Below are positions 47,091 through 55,456 of a stretch of 64,000 nucleotides of DNA, piece by piece. This DNA is from Rhizobium johnstonii 3841 (GTDB lineage: Bacteria; Pseudomonadota; Alphaproteobacteria; Rhizobiales; Rhizobiaceae). Position 1 is the stretch's first letter; every line of letters starts with the position of its first letter. The notes below the pieces were generated by a model, which was not told the DNA's origin, did not search any database, and saw nothing but the letters and a program-made list of their open reading frames with translations. The position numbers and the translations under genes were made by a program. The DNA lies in the NCBI RefSeq assembly GCF_000009265.1, contig NC_008380.1, positions 2,175,501-2,239,500 on the forward strand, read 5' to 3'.

Positions 47091-47645
47091 TTAAACGTCA
47101 AGAAAGCCGAGTGCCCGCGCCTTGGAGAGTGCGGAGCTGTCGTCCGCCGGCAACCACCAACTCTTGTCGGTCAGAGACCAGCGCGCCCCGATGCCCTTAG
47201 CTTGGTCCTTACGCGCGTATGGGACCGAAAGGGGGACTCGTATCGTATCCGGAGCAGATTCCATGTGCGGCGTTTTGCGGCCTCCCTTGCCACGTCTTCG
47301 GTCGAGGGCCGCCAAGGCTACGTCGATTGCGGGATCGTCGCGCGGTCGCAACTTAGCCTGCTCCGCCCATGGCGGTGCTTCAATTCTTCGCCAGGTCTTG
47401 TAGGTACCGGGGACCGGGACCATCGCAAGGCCTTCCTTCAGACCGCCCTCAAGGCCGTACACATCCATAAGGACCGATGGATTGCCGAAGTAAGGAGCAT
47501 GTTTGGTAAACATACCAGCGCGGATGATGCGTGCCAGGGTCCCGCCCCAGGTGGTCCGGCGTATCCAGAACCCCGGCCCACCGTTGGCAACGAGCATTTC
47601 AAAGACATTCTGGCCATCGATGTCCCTCCAATCATCCTCGTGCAT
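47091..47645 (-). CDS. DUF5710-like C-terminal domain protein
   Basis: The 184-residue product ends in a short domain, LSVPYARKDQAKGIGARWS followed by KSWWLPADD. This matches the DUF5710 pattern (VPY..K..AK..GA.W....W..P) found at the ends of plasmid and phage primases and antirestriction-type proteins. The N-terminal 100 residues (GFWIRRTTWGGTLARI, VYGLEGGL) are unrecognised. A ribosome-binding site AGAAGG precedes the ATG. It lies downstream of the RelA/SpoT gene on the same strand, 165 bases away. Confidence 0.7.
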   Translation of the reverse strand: MHEDDWRDIDGQNVFEMLVANGGPGFWIRRTTWGGTLARIIRAGMFTKHAPYFGNPSVLMDVYGLEGGLKEGLAMVPVPGTYKTWRRIEAPPWAEQAKLRPRDDPAIDVALAALDRRRGKGGRKTPHMESAPDTIRVPLSVPYARKDQAKGIGARWSLTDKSWWLPADDSSALSKARALGFLDV

Positions 47646-47810
47646 GCCTTAAACCTTCTTTTTTCAAATCCAGCTGCATTTGAAGGTCCGGCCCGCGCCT
47701 GGGTGCACCCAGGTGAGCTCGAATTCAAACAAGTTCGCTTACTTTCACCTGTGCCACAAAGGCGGTGCTGCGGTGGCGCGCTTCGAGCCGCCGCTATCGT
47801 CTCAGGAGTT

Positions 47811-48995
47811 TCAGCTTGGATACCAGCGTGTATAGTGCCGGTTCAGATTGCGCACATCCCCTTGGGGCTGCGGTTTCGGAATTTTCACGCGCTCTTGCTG
47901 AATCAGAGTGAATTCCAGAGCATCCTGACCTTGAACAATCCTTCTCAGGTTGTTCAAGAAGACACCCACGTCGCCGAAATAATTCGGGTATGTTCGCACG
48001 AGGTTGTTAACGCGTGAGACTTCGACGGTCACGACTTTCGAACGTGTGAGGCCATCCTCGATCTGCCGTTCGATGATTGCGAGGCGAGCCTGAAGCTGCA
48101 ATATTTCCGAGTATCGCTGGACTGTGACGGTGTGGTCATCGTTGTTGTAAACGATTAAGAAGAACTTCCCATCACCGTAGAGGTATGTCTCGGCATAGGT
48201 GGTCGCTGTGCGAATATTCTCCAAAGTGGAAATCGCGTCCAGCTTCGTTTCTAAAGCTTTGATTTCGGCAATTCGAAGCGACCGGTCGGGCACGCCGGGC
48301 GCAGCCGGGCAACCCTCGACATAGGCGAACTCCCCCGACATAAGCTTGAAGAGACGGAGCCAGTCGGCATTGCCGTGATGATGTTTCAAATCCTCGCCGT
48401 TGAACAGGCTTACCGCTTCGACTGCGGTCGCCCATGAGTGTTGGAGGCGTGTGCGAATTTGGAACTCTACCCGGCGACCGGCAAAGACCGATTGTTCCTT
48501 CTTCCGAGGGCAAAACTCGAAAGAGATATGATGGCTACGATACCCGTCGTCTTTCGGCGCATCGATATAAGGCCATTGCCGCCGGTCATGATGAGGAAAT
48601 CCTTCATTGATCTCAGCAAGCAAGGATCGAACACCCTTGATATCATCGAGGATGGCGCGACAGCCTCCGATATCCTGCATGCGGTCGAGGTGAATGTCGG
48701 ACTCGCGGAGCTTCCGTCGAATGCTGGGCATGCGCTTCGGTCGAGCGGCCATATCACCCTTGATGCCAATTTTGCGCATGCGATATGCGGCAGAGAGATA
48801 GACGGAGCGCATAGGGAAGAAATGGCTGTCGCGCCACGAATTCGCGACGGCAAAAACATGATGCGCATCCCGCCAGTCAACATCGGAATATAGGCTCAGT
48901 TCGTCTTTCAGCCTTTTCCCGGCCGCTCGTACTTCCTGTATGCTGAATTGAAGTTCGGGATAAATCGGCATCACGAATCGGGTCCAAGTGTCCAC
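47811..48995 (-). CDS. Orphan RelA/SpoT-domain alarmone synthetase-like protein
   Basis: The 394-residue protein has a (p)ppGpp synthetase fold at about residues 80-195: RPKRMPSIRRKLRES (85-99), MQDIGGCRAI (106-115, Asp108), PKDDGYRSHH (147-156, Tyr152) and VEFQIRTRLQHSWAT (176-190). There is no HD hydrolase domain and no TGS/ACT domains, so it is not the housekeeping Rel/SpoT. It has an 80-residue N-terminal and a 200-residue C-terminal extension. Small synthetases of this fold include toxins (toxSAS) and the phage sensor CapRel. Location beside a STAND nuclease suggests defence, as inference. Confidence 0.87.
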   Translation of the reverse strand: MDTWTRFVMPIYPELQFSIQEVRAAGKRLKDELSLYSDVDWRDAHHVFAVANSWRDSHFFPMRSVYLSAAYRMRKIGIKGDMAARPKRMPSIRRKLRESDIHLDRMQDIGGCRAILDDIKGVRSLLAEINEGFPHHDRRQWPYIDAPKDDGYRSHHISFEFCPRKKEQSVFAGRRVEFQIRTRLQHSWATAVEAVSLFNGEDLKHHHGNADWLRLFKLMSGEFAYVEGCPAAPGVPDRSLRIAEIKALETKLDAISTLENIRTATTYAETYLYGDGKFFLIVYNNDDHTVTVQRYSEILQLQARLAIIERQIEDGLTRSKVVTVEVSRVNNLVRTYPNYFGDVGVFLNNLRRIVQGQDALEFTLIQQERVKIPKPQPQGDVRNLNRHYTRWYPS

Positions 48996-49349
48996 TCGGA
49001 CATTTTAGCATTTCGCAATGGAGCAATCATCAACCAAAGAGCGCAATGCACAGATCGACACGCGCAAACTAAGCTACTCCCATCAACCGCGTGACCGTTT
49101 TCCGGATGCCGCTCGGCGAGCTCTTCCATCGTCTCGGAGGTCGGGCGAGCCAAAACAGCTCTGGCATCACATTGGTACACAAAACGCCAATTCGGCAGAC
49201 GGAAATCCCAAGATTCAGGCTGTTGGGCAAGGCGTGGCAGGAATCCCGATATCAACAGCTGCTGTTTAATTCAGTCGAAGTGGAAATACTTGCATCAACC
49301 ATTGGTAGTTTAGTATATTCTAATGGAGACAAGGTTTGGGGGATTCCAC
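48996..49349. other. Gap between RelA/SpoT and membrane protein genes
   Basis: About 350 bases between divergent genes. It contains only short frames without family resemblance. The last 60 bases are A/T-rich (TAGTATATTC) and probably hold the promoter of the gene at 49350. Confidence 0.5.
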
Positions 49350-50309
49350 ATGAGCGGAGAAACCGTTGCGAGTATCGTCGTCGGTGAGAAAGACTACACT
49401 GGATTGCCGATAACAGCCGTCTATAGCAAAGTCAGCAACGTTTACGCCGTTTACTGCAATCCCGAGCGTGTCATGGTTCAATTTGCCGATGATGCGGGAC
49501 TTGGCAGCGAACAACGTCTGGCCCTAGCCCATCTTGCGCCCCTGCGGGGAGAAATAAACGGTATCATTGACGGCTGGCGCAAAAGCCAATTGCCTTGGCC
49601 GTGGACCCATACATCTAAGGCGAAACGGTATGACCGTCGCACTGCCGACGCAATGGTGGTCGCTCTGCAAGGCGACCAAATGTCTGCTGAGGCGTTGCTT
49701 AGGGCTGTGAAGGTCGATCTTGTTGAAGAGCGCACGTCGATTGGGCGCTCGAGTTACATCATCTATGCGACGATTTGCTCCATCCTCATCTTCTCCATCT
49801 TTGCCTTGCTGAGCAGTGGGGAAAGTGTCGATGACAGCACGGCCTTCGGCGTACTCACGGCGGAAGACAGTTTGTGGCTGGCGACTGGTATCGGCTGTCT
49901 TGGCGCACTGTTTTCAATTGCAATTGGAATCCGGAGCCGCACGATCCATACCGATCTCAGAACTCGAGATAATATTGTTGATGCCACCCTTAGAATTGTA
50001 ATTGGCGCGATCTCGGCTGTTGTGTTGTTTGCCCTGTTTAAGAGCAAACTCATATCGTTTGCGCTCGGCGAGAACAAATTTGATATCGCCGCAAAGGGAC
50101 CAGAGATGGTGCACTTTGCATTTATCGTTGCGTTTTTTGCTGGCTTTTCGGAGCGCCTGGTCGGCGATTATCTCGGCACGACCGTACTCAAGGGATTTGG
50201 AAATCAGGCCGGCCTAGTGCCGATGGCACCGCTTTCAACCGCGACAATCGCAAACCAGCAGAAGGAGGCAAATGAGAAAAGCCCGCTTGGCAGGCCGCCG
50301 CATCTATGA
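49350..50309 (+). CDS. Four-helix membrane protein of unknown family
   Basis: ATG 49350 (MSGETVASIV) has GGGGGA six bases upstream; ATG 49323 has no such site. The 319-residue product has a soluble N-terminal part of about 140 residues. Four membrane helices follow: YIIYATICSILIFSIFALLS, LWLATGIGCLGALFSIAIGI, VIGAISAVVLFALF, and FAFIVAFFAGFSERLVGDYL. The pattern resembles a cytosolic domain with a membrane module, as in effector-type defence proteins, but I cannot name a family. It stands alone in the accessory region. Confidence 0.75.
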   Translation: MSGETVASIVVGEKDYTGLPITAVYSKVSNVYAVYCNPERVMVQFADDAGLGSEQRLALAHLAPLRGEINGIIDGWRKSQLPWPWTHTSKAKRYDRRTADAMVVALQGDQMSAEALLRAVKVDLVEERTSIGRSSYIIYATICSILIFSIFALLSSGESVDDSTAFGVLTAEDSLWLATGIGCLGALFSIAIGIRSRTIHTDLRTRDNIVDATLRIVIGAISAVVLFALFKSKLISFALGENKFDIAAKGPEMVHFAFIVAFFAGFSERLVGDYLGTTVLKGFGNQAGLVPMAPLSTATIANQQKEANEKSPLGRPPHL

Positions 50310-51333
50310 CTTTGAGCTTTGCATCCCCGAGCCAACCGATCACGCCCTCCTGCTGCGATTTAATGTATCACAATGTTAGGCCGAGCTGATTGACGCTTGA
50401 ACGCTTCTATCAGCCTAACCTTCGGGTTGCGGCCGCGAACGGACGCTGACCTGTATCGTGCCTAGCGGAAGAGCCTACGAGTTCAGAGGCGCAAGTCTGG
50501 TGGCATTTGCTACATAATTCTGCAATTTAGGACAACCGGTACACGTCACCAGAAACCTGGACTGAAGACTCCCCGAGCCCGTTCCGTGGGCTTTGTTCCT
50601 ATGTTGAAATATCGAATTTCAGATCATTCCATTTGTTCGTCAAGCAGCCTTGCGCATATCAGTAATTTTCTAAAATTCCGACAAAACATCTAGATAGAAT
50701 CGGACGAGATGCCGACAATCCGAGCGTTGCTAAACAGGCGGGCTATATATCCAGTTGCCAAAACAAGATCGAGATTGTCGGTTCCGTAATCTTGTTTGAT
50801 TTCCTTGATTTCTATGTAAAATTGCAGCCTCATTTTTCCGTTCACGGAGCGTTGCTTCGGGAGTTACGACCACAAGAGATCGGTCATCATTCGGTCTTAT
50901 TCGGCAGCCAGCGAGGGTGAAGCCCACCAAACCCAAATCCATGGTTTTGGAATTACTAGCGTCCTGATGTAGAATGGCTGTACGCGTCCAGGATAACGGC
51001 GAACGCCAATGTGTAGGCGGGCTGAGACGATAAAAACGTCAACTTGGAAATTCTTCTGCCTTATTGCCATCTCCATAATCACTTGGTCTATCCTCAGTAG
51101 ACTCAAAGACATACCTAATAAAATCACTTCAGAGAGAGCATCGTCATTGACACAGGTTGCAAAACTGCATAGTATCTCTCTTTAAGAGTAGTTCGTTATT
51201 TGGCGCAGAAGCGCCTTTTATGGTCGTGCGACGTCTGTTCCCGGAGTCCTTCTTGCCGTTTTACACCCGGGGAAGGAAATCGTCATGACCGTGCCCTAAT
51301 CTCGCCCTGCCGACGCAAGCCGTGGATCGCGCG
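50310..51333. other. One-kilobase gap, lower GC
   Basis: No supported gene. Two overlapping minus-strand frames (50730-50942 and 50897-51127) could be pieces of one decayed gene, but I recognise no family in them. No repeat, tRNA or clear promoter is visible. The base composition is lower in GC than both the core and the following operon. Confidence 0.5.
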
Positions 51334-51627
51334 ATGGCCATCGACTTCGAGTTGCACCTTCAGGAAGGTTTCGACGGCGAGACCGTCGTGATCGAGGTGG
51401 ACGGTGTGGAGATTGCGCGGGTCGAGGCCCGCACCCGCATGCAGACCGGTCTTGCCCATATCGAGAAACTGCGGCTGAAGCCGGGTCAAACGGTGGTCGT
51501 GCGCCTGCCAGACCTGAGCCTGTCCGCCGAGCACCGAGTCGTCGCCGGCCGGCCTTTCATCCAAGTGACATTGAAAAACGGCGCGCTGCGCATCGAGGCC
51601 ACCGAGACCACGCCCGGATATCTGTAG
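51334..51627 (+). CDS. Small predicted beta protein, metzincin operon partner
   Basis: ATG 51334 (MAIDFELHLQEGFDGE) gives 97 residues; GTG 51322 is an alternative. The alternating pattern (TVVIEVDGVEIARVEART, PGQTVVVRLPDL, FIQVTLKNGALRIEATE) predicts a beta sandwich. No signal peptide or membrane helix. The metzincin-like gene begins 65 bases later on the same strand with the same high-GC codon style, so the two form one unit. Family unknown. Confidence 0.7.
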   Translation: MAIDFELHLQEGFDGETVVIEVDGVEIARVEARTRMQTGLAHIEKLRLKPGQTVVVRLPDLSLSAEHRVVAGRPFIQVTLKNGALRIEATETTPGYL

Positions 51628-51692
51628 GAGCAGCCTGCTTGCCTCGGTCGTTCAGACCGGCCCGGCCCACACTTTTGGAGGAGAGCTTCACC

Positions 51693-53984
51693 ATGGCCAA
51701 GAAACCGACTCCCGACGACACGCCCGAGCCCGCGGTGATGATTCCGGATGACCAGCATCCCGACTACGCCGATGGCATGATCAGCGATCCGGACGACCTG
51801 GCCGCGATGGCCGCCATAGACGAGTTCCCGCTGCAGCCAAATCCTGGACCGTTCCCCCTGCCGCTGCCGCCAACACCGCTCCCGGGACCGCTGGTGCCGC
51901 TGCCGCTGAACATCTGCGGGCCGGTGAGCGGTCGCTACGCGCGGGTGCTGGTGCCGCCGCCGGGACAGATCGCGCCACTGCCGCTGCTGCCGGGCTTTCC
52001 GGTGCCGCCGACCCAGCCGCCGACACTGTTTCCGCCCACTTTCATCACGGTGCGTGTGGATGTCGACCGGTTCTTCCCCCAGCGCCGCATCTCGGTCGAG
52101 GCGCGCCGCCTGTTCCCGAACCAAACCTCGCACCTGATCGCCGAGGTGACGTCGGACGCCTGCATCGGCTATTTCAAGCGCCGCATCGCTGCGCGGATCA
52201 CTTATAGGGACGGTCCAGCGGCACTGATCCCCGGCGACAACCTGATCTTCGAGGCCAAGCGGGCTGGAGGCCGCGGCTACGGCACCTACACGCTGACGCT
52301 ACGCAATGGCGGAACGACCGTCGCGACGCACAGCCTCGCGTTCCAGTCGATCTACTTCGATGCGGTGGAGTTCGAGGTGGACCGCGTTGCAGACGCGGCA
52401 GCGCCTACCACGACGCACGCCACCCAGAGCCATCCCAACCGCCCGGCTGACCTGCCTAACGAGACGATCTCGATGGCGACGGTTTATCAGCGCGCGGGCT
52501 TCGAGGTGACGATGTCACCCAACTCGTCCCTCGTCCCCATCACAGGGGCAGGGTCCAACAGCACGTGGTCCGACGGCGAGATGCACAACGCTATGGTGGC
52601 CTTCTGGTCGCGCTTCGCGGACAAGCCGCTATGGGCGATGTGGGTGCTGTTCGCGCGCCAACACGACCAGGGCTTCTCGCTCGGCGGGATAATGTTCGAC
52701 GACATCGGCCCGAACCACCGACAGGGCACAGCCATCTTCACCGACAGCTTCATCCAGACCGTGCCCGCGGGCGATCCAAACCCCGCGGCATGGCGTAACC
52801 GAATGGTGTTCTGGACGGCGATTCACGAGATGGGCCACGCTTTCAATCTCGCGCACAGCTGGCAGAAGGCGCTTGGCAACCCGTGGATTCCGCTCGCCAA
52901 CGAGCCGGAGGCTCGCAGCTTTATGAACTACCCGTTCAACGTTGCAGGTGGCCAGGCGAGCTTCTTCTCGGACTTTCGGTTCCGCTTCAGCGACCAGGAA
53001 CTGATCTTCATGCGCCATGCGCCGCGGCGCTTCGTACAGATGGGCAACTCCGATTGGTTCGTGAACCACGCGTTTGAGGACACGACGGCGCTCGATTTCC
53101 CACGCAACTGGAGGCTGGAGATTCGGCCGAACCGCGCCGTCAACGAGTATGCGTTCATGGAGCCGGTGAAACTGGAGCTGAAGCTAACCAACGCGTCGAG
53201 CGGACCAAAAGAGGTGGAGGCCGACATGCTGGACGACGGCAAGCACATTGCGGTCTATGTCGGGCGCGAAGGCGGGCTAACGAAGCGTTGGAGCCCGTTT
53301 GTGACGCGTTGCCACGAGATGCACCATGACACCATCGCACCGGGCGCGTCGATCTATGGCGCGCACATGATCGGAATCTCGACCAACGGGTGGCTGATCG
53401 ACGAGCCGGGCTTCTATACGTTGCAGGCGGCGGTCGACATGAACGGGGAGATCGTCATCTCAAACGTCCTGCGCATCTACGTCGCGCCGCCCGCCTCGGA
53501 CGCGGAGAGCAAGCTGGCACCGGACTACTTCACTGAGGACGTGGCCCGTGTCATCGCCTTCGAAGGAGCGCCGGAGCTGGCGAAGGCCACCGACACGCTG
53601 CGGGACGTTGTGAAGCGCTGCCCTAACAACCCGGCCGCGACCCACGCGGCGGTGGCCGTCTCCTCACCGATGCTCCGTAACTACAAGCTGCTGGCGGCCG
53701 GTCCCGATGCGACGCTGACAGTCAAAGGCACGGCGGCCAAAGTCGCAGAGGCGGCGAAGATGCAGATAGAGACGCTGCTCAAGACACCAGACGCGGCAGC
53801 GGATACCATGGGCCACATCGACTACTTCGCCGACCTGGCCCGGCTGGCCGAGGCGCTGGAGAAGTCAGGCGACAAAAAGGAGGCGATTAAGGTGCTGAAG
53901 ACCTCCATCGCCACCATGAACAAGCGCGGTGTGATCGCGACAGTCGTCAAAGAAACCGAGACAAAGCTCGCGAACATGGGCTGA
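51693..53984 (+). CDS. Metzincin-like zinc metalloprotease, 763 residues
   Basis: ATG 51693 (MAKKPTPDD) is preceded by GGAGGAG. The protease core has the extended zinc motif HEMGHAFNLAH (His378, Glu379, His382, His388) and a Met-turn-like SFMNYPF (Met411), the metzincin hallmark. Order: an acidic N terminus, a Pro-rich stretch (about residues 50-115), a beta-like domain (about 120-235), protease (about 250-460), a second beta-like domain (about 465-610) and a helical C terminus. No Sec signal is visible, so it is either cytoplasmic or exported by another route. Very GC-rich codon use distinguishes it from its AT-richer flanks. Confidence 0.85.
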   Translation: MAKKPTPDDTPEPAVMIPDDQHPDYADGMISDPDDLAAMAAIDEFPLQPNPGPFPLPLPPTPLPGPLVPLPLNICGPVSGRYARVLVPPPGQIAPLPLLPGFPVPPTQPPTLFPPTFITVRVDVDRFFPQRRISVEARRLFPNQTSHLIAEVTSDACIGYFKRRIAARITYRDGPAALIPGDNLIFEAKRAGGRGYGTYTLTLRNGGTTVATHSLAFQSIYFDAVEFEVDRVADAAAPTTTHATQSHPNRPADLPNETISMATVYQRAGFEVTMSPNSSLVPITGAGSNSTWSDGEMHNAMVAFWSRFADKPLWAMWVLFARQHDQGFSLGGIMFDDIGPNHRQGTAIFTDSFIQTVPAGDPNPAAWRNRMVFWTAIHEMGHAFNLAHSWQKALGNPWIPLANEPEARSFMNYPFNVAGGQASFFSDFRFRFSDQELIFMRHAPRRFVQMGNSDWFVNHAFEDTTALDFPRNWRLEIRPNRAVNEYAFMEPVKLELKLTNASSGPKEVEADMLDDGKHIAVYVGREGGLTKRWSPFVTRCHEMHHDTIAPGASIYGAHMIGISTNGWLIDEPGFYTLQAAVDMNGEIVISNVLRIYVAPPASDAESKLAPDYFTEDVARVIAFEGAPELAKATDTLRDVVKRCPNNPAATHAAVAVSSPMLRNYKLLAAGPDATLTVKGTAAKVAEAAKMQIETLLKTPDAAADTMGHIDYFADLARLAEALEKSGDKKEAIKVLKTSIATMNKRGVIATVVKETETKLANMG

Positions 53985-54116
53985 GGTAAGCGAAACCCTA
54001 CGGCGGTTGCGTGACGACGATGCGAGGTAGTGCCTCGCGGCGACGGCGACAGTGACGAATGGCAACGTCTGTTTCGCTTAGATTAATGTAGTATACCATC
54101 AACGTGTTTCGCCAAC

Positions 54117-54257
54117 ATGTCTTCTGCCGGGGCCGGGGCCGAGGAGGAAAGTCTGGAGGCACCGATACGCGAGAGCTCGAAACTCTCGTTCAAGTCGGGG
54201 AAGAAGCGCATCGAAACCAAGCTCGATGAATCCGGAAAGGCGATCGAAAAGCCCTGA
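54117..54257 (+). other. Possible 46-codon gene remnant
   Basis: A frame from ATG 54117 to TGA 54257 encodes a hydrophilic basic/acidic tail ([18 protein letters not shown]). No ribosome-binding site. It abuts the breakpoint of the truncated dinB on the other strand and may be the 3' end of a gene lost in the same rearrangement. Confidence 0.25.
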
Positions 54258-54597
54258 TCTGCAGCGAGATTGATTTGTAGACGTCAACACGCGGCCTGAC
54301 GAAGATCAGGTCGGGACATTTGCGCCTGGCCGTGACCGATGGCATGGCAGAGTGAACGCCGAACTTGCGGGCTTCGTAGCTCGCGGCGGCAACGACGCCA
54401 CGCGCCTCCGATCCCCCGACGGCGACCGGTTTGCCCCGAAGCTCCGGATTGTCGCGCTGTTCCACCGAGGCGTAGAAGGCATCCATGTCAATATGGATGA
54501 TCTTTCGCGGCCGGTCTTGTGGCGAAGGTTCAAGTTCAGTCATCGCGCGAACAGGTCGGGGCTCGGCGGTCGACGTCTCGGTAATGTCATGGCACAT
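54247..54597 (-). pseudogene. dinB: Truncated DNA polymerase IV (dinB)
   Basis: The first about 115 residues of a Y-family polymerase are intact: [20 protein letters not shown] with catalytic Asp residues, [27 protein letters not shown] and [16 protein letters not shown]. The similarity stops abruptly at about 54250. After that the frame continues only briefly with unrelated residues to 54190. Full DinB is about 350-430 residues, so palm, fingers, thumb and little finger are mostly missing. The gene is broken and probably not functional. Confidence 0.85.
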
Positions 54598-54659
54598 AGG
54601 AACGGATCGCGGTCTGGTTGGTCATCAGGGCAGGGGATTGCACATGCTTCCCGATCGCC

Positions 54660-54995
54660 TCAATCCTCATCCTCGTCAGGCGGAGAGTCCAGCATTTCCA
54701 GCTGGTGTTCAAGGCTGGCGATCTGATCGAACAGCACCTGCTCGTAGTTGGAAAGAACGTTGCCAAGATGCGCAAGGGCTTGCAGTGGCGGCCCGCTGCC
54801 GTCAATCATCGTAATGGCGATCTCTGCGCCATAGGCGAGATCGATATAGCTCTGAACGAGCTTCAGCTCGTTTCTGGCAAACTCGATGTTCGAACGGATC
54901 GCTGCCGCATTCAGCTCCTCCGCCGACCTACCGAAGATCGTGCCAGCTAACAATTCAAACCGCTTTTCCTCGAACGAGACCACATTTTCCGTCAT
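54660..54995 (-). CDS. Hypothetical protein, 111 residues
   Basis: Starts at ATG 54995, overlapping the stop of the upstream gene (54992). The product is predicted helical (RSNIEFARNELKLVQSYIDL, LGNVLSNYEQVLFDQIASLE) with an acidic tail (SPPDEDED), suggesting a helical-bundle or coiled-coil protein. No family recognised. It may be co-regulated with the divergent imuA operon, but this is not shown. Confidence 0.65.
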   Translation of the reverse strand: MTENVVSFEEKRFELLAGTIFGRSAEELNAAAIRSNIEFARNELKLVQSYIDLAYGAEIAITMIDGSGPPLQALAHLGNVLSNYEQVLFDQIASLEHQLEMLDSPPDEDED

Positions 54996-55276
54996 GGGAT
55001 ATCCTCCTTGTTAAATGAAAGACCGGCGGCGAGCAGGCAGGGAAAGCGGGTCTGGCAGCGGTCGATGCCATCGTCAGTATTCATCCGGGAGCAGCCGAGG
55101 GTCAGTCGCCGGCGAAGCTGAAGGAAGGTGAAACTCGCACCGTATTGCTTGACCAACATCTTTCGATCCAGCTTTGCATTCCGATCATATGCCCTGCACT
55201 CGACCGTAATGACACTCCCGCGATAGTCTCGGAGCGTCGTCGGTTCGCCATAGGTATTTTTTCTTATCGATGACAT
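54992..55276 (-). CDS. Hypothetical protein, 94 residues, possible degenerate zinc site
   Basis: The product reads SSIRKNTYGEPTTLRDYRG, then VITVECRAYDRNAKLDRKML and LRRRLTLGCSRM, with Cys again in DRCQTRFPCL. Four cysteines are spread as in a zinc ribbon whose first CxxC is incomplete (CRAYD). It is translationally coupled to the 111-residue gene. Divergent from imuA with a shared 180-base interval containing the LexA box. Confidence 0.65.
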   Translation of the reverse strand: MSSIRKNTYGEPTTLRDYRGSVITVECRAYDRNAKLDRKMLVKQYGASFTFLQLRRRLTLGCSRMNTDDGIDRCQTRFPCLLAAGLSFNKEDIP

Positions 55277-55386
55277 TTTCTAAGCCTGTGGACGGTAGGC
55301 ACTTACCGATTTGAATTCGTTCGATCTTCCGATCCAGCAGCGGTGTGGATGACCGATCTCCGAAATGCCCGCCCGATATATGCGCG

Positions 55387-55421
55387 TTGACTCACATTTG
55401 GATTGGGAACAAATAGGGAAC
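55387..55421 (+). promoter_or_regulatory. LexA (SOS) box over the imuA promoter
   Basis: A perfect GAAC-N7-GAAC operator (55407-55421) matches the alphaproteobacterial LexA consensus. TTGACT at 55387-55392 with CAAATA at 55410-55415 (17 bases apart) forms the probable promoter, so LexA would cover the -10. It lies 36 bases before the imuA start. Confidence 0.88.
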
Positions 55422-55456
55422 ATACTCGCTTTCGCGGGTAATGGAAACCAATTTTG

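Noticed and set aside
46848-48017. Open frame of 389 codons on the plus strand
   Set aside because: It runs antisense to the RelA/SpoT and DUF5710-like genes, which have clear family motifs, and shows no domain of its own.
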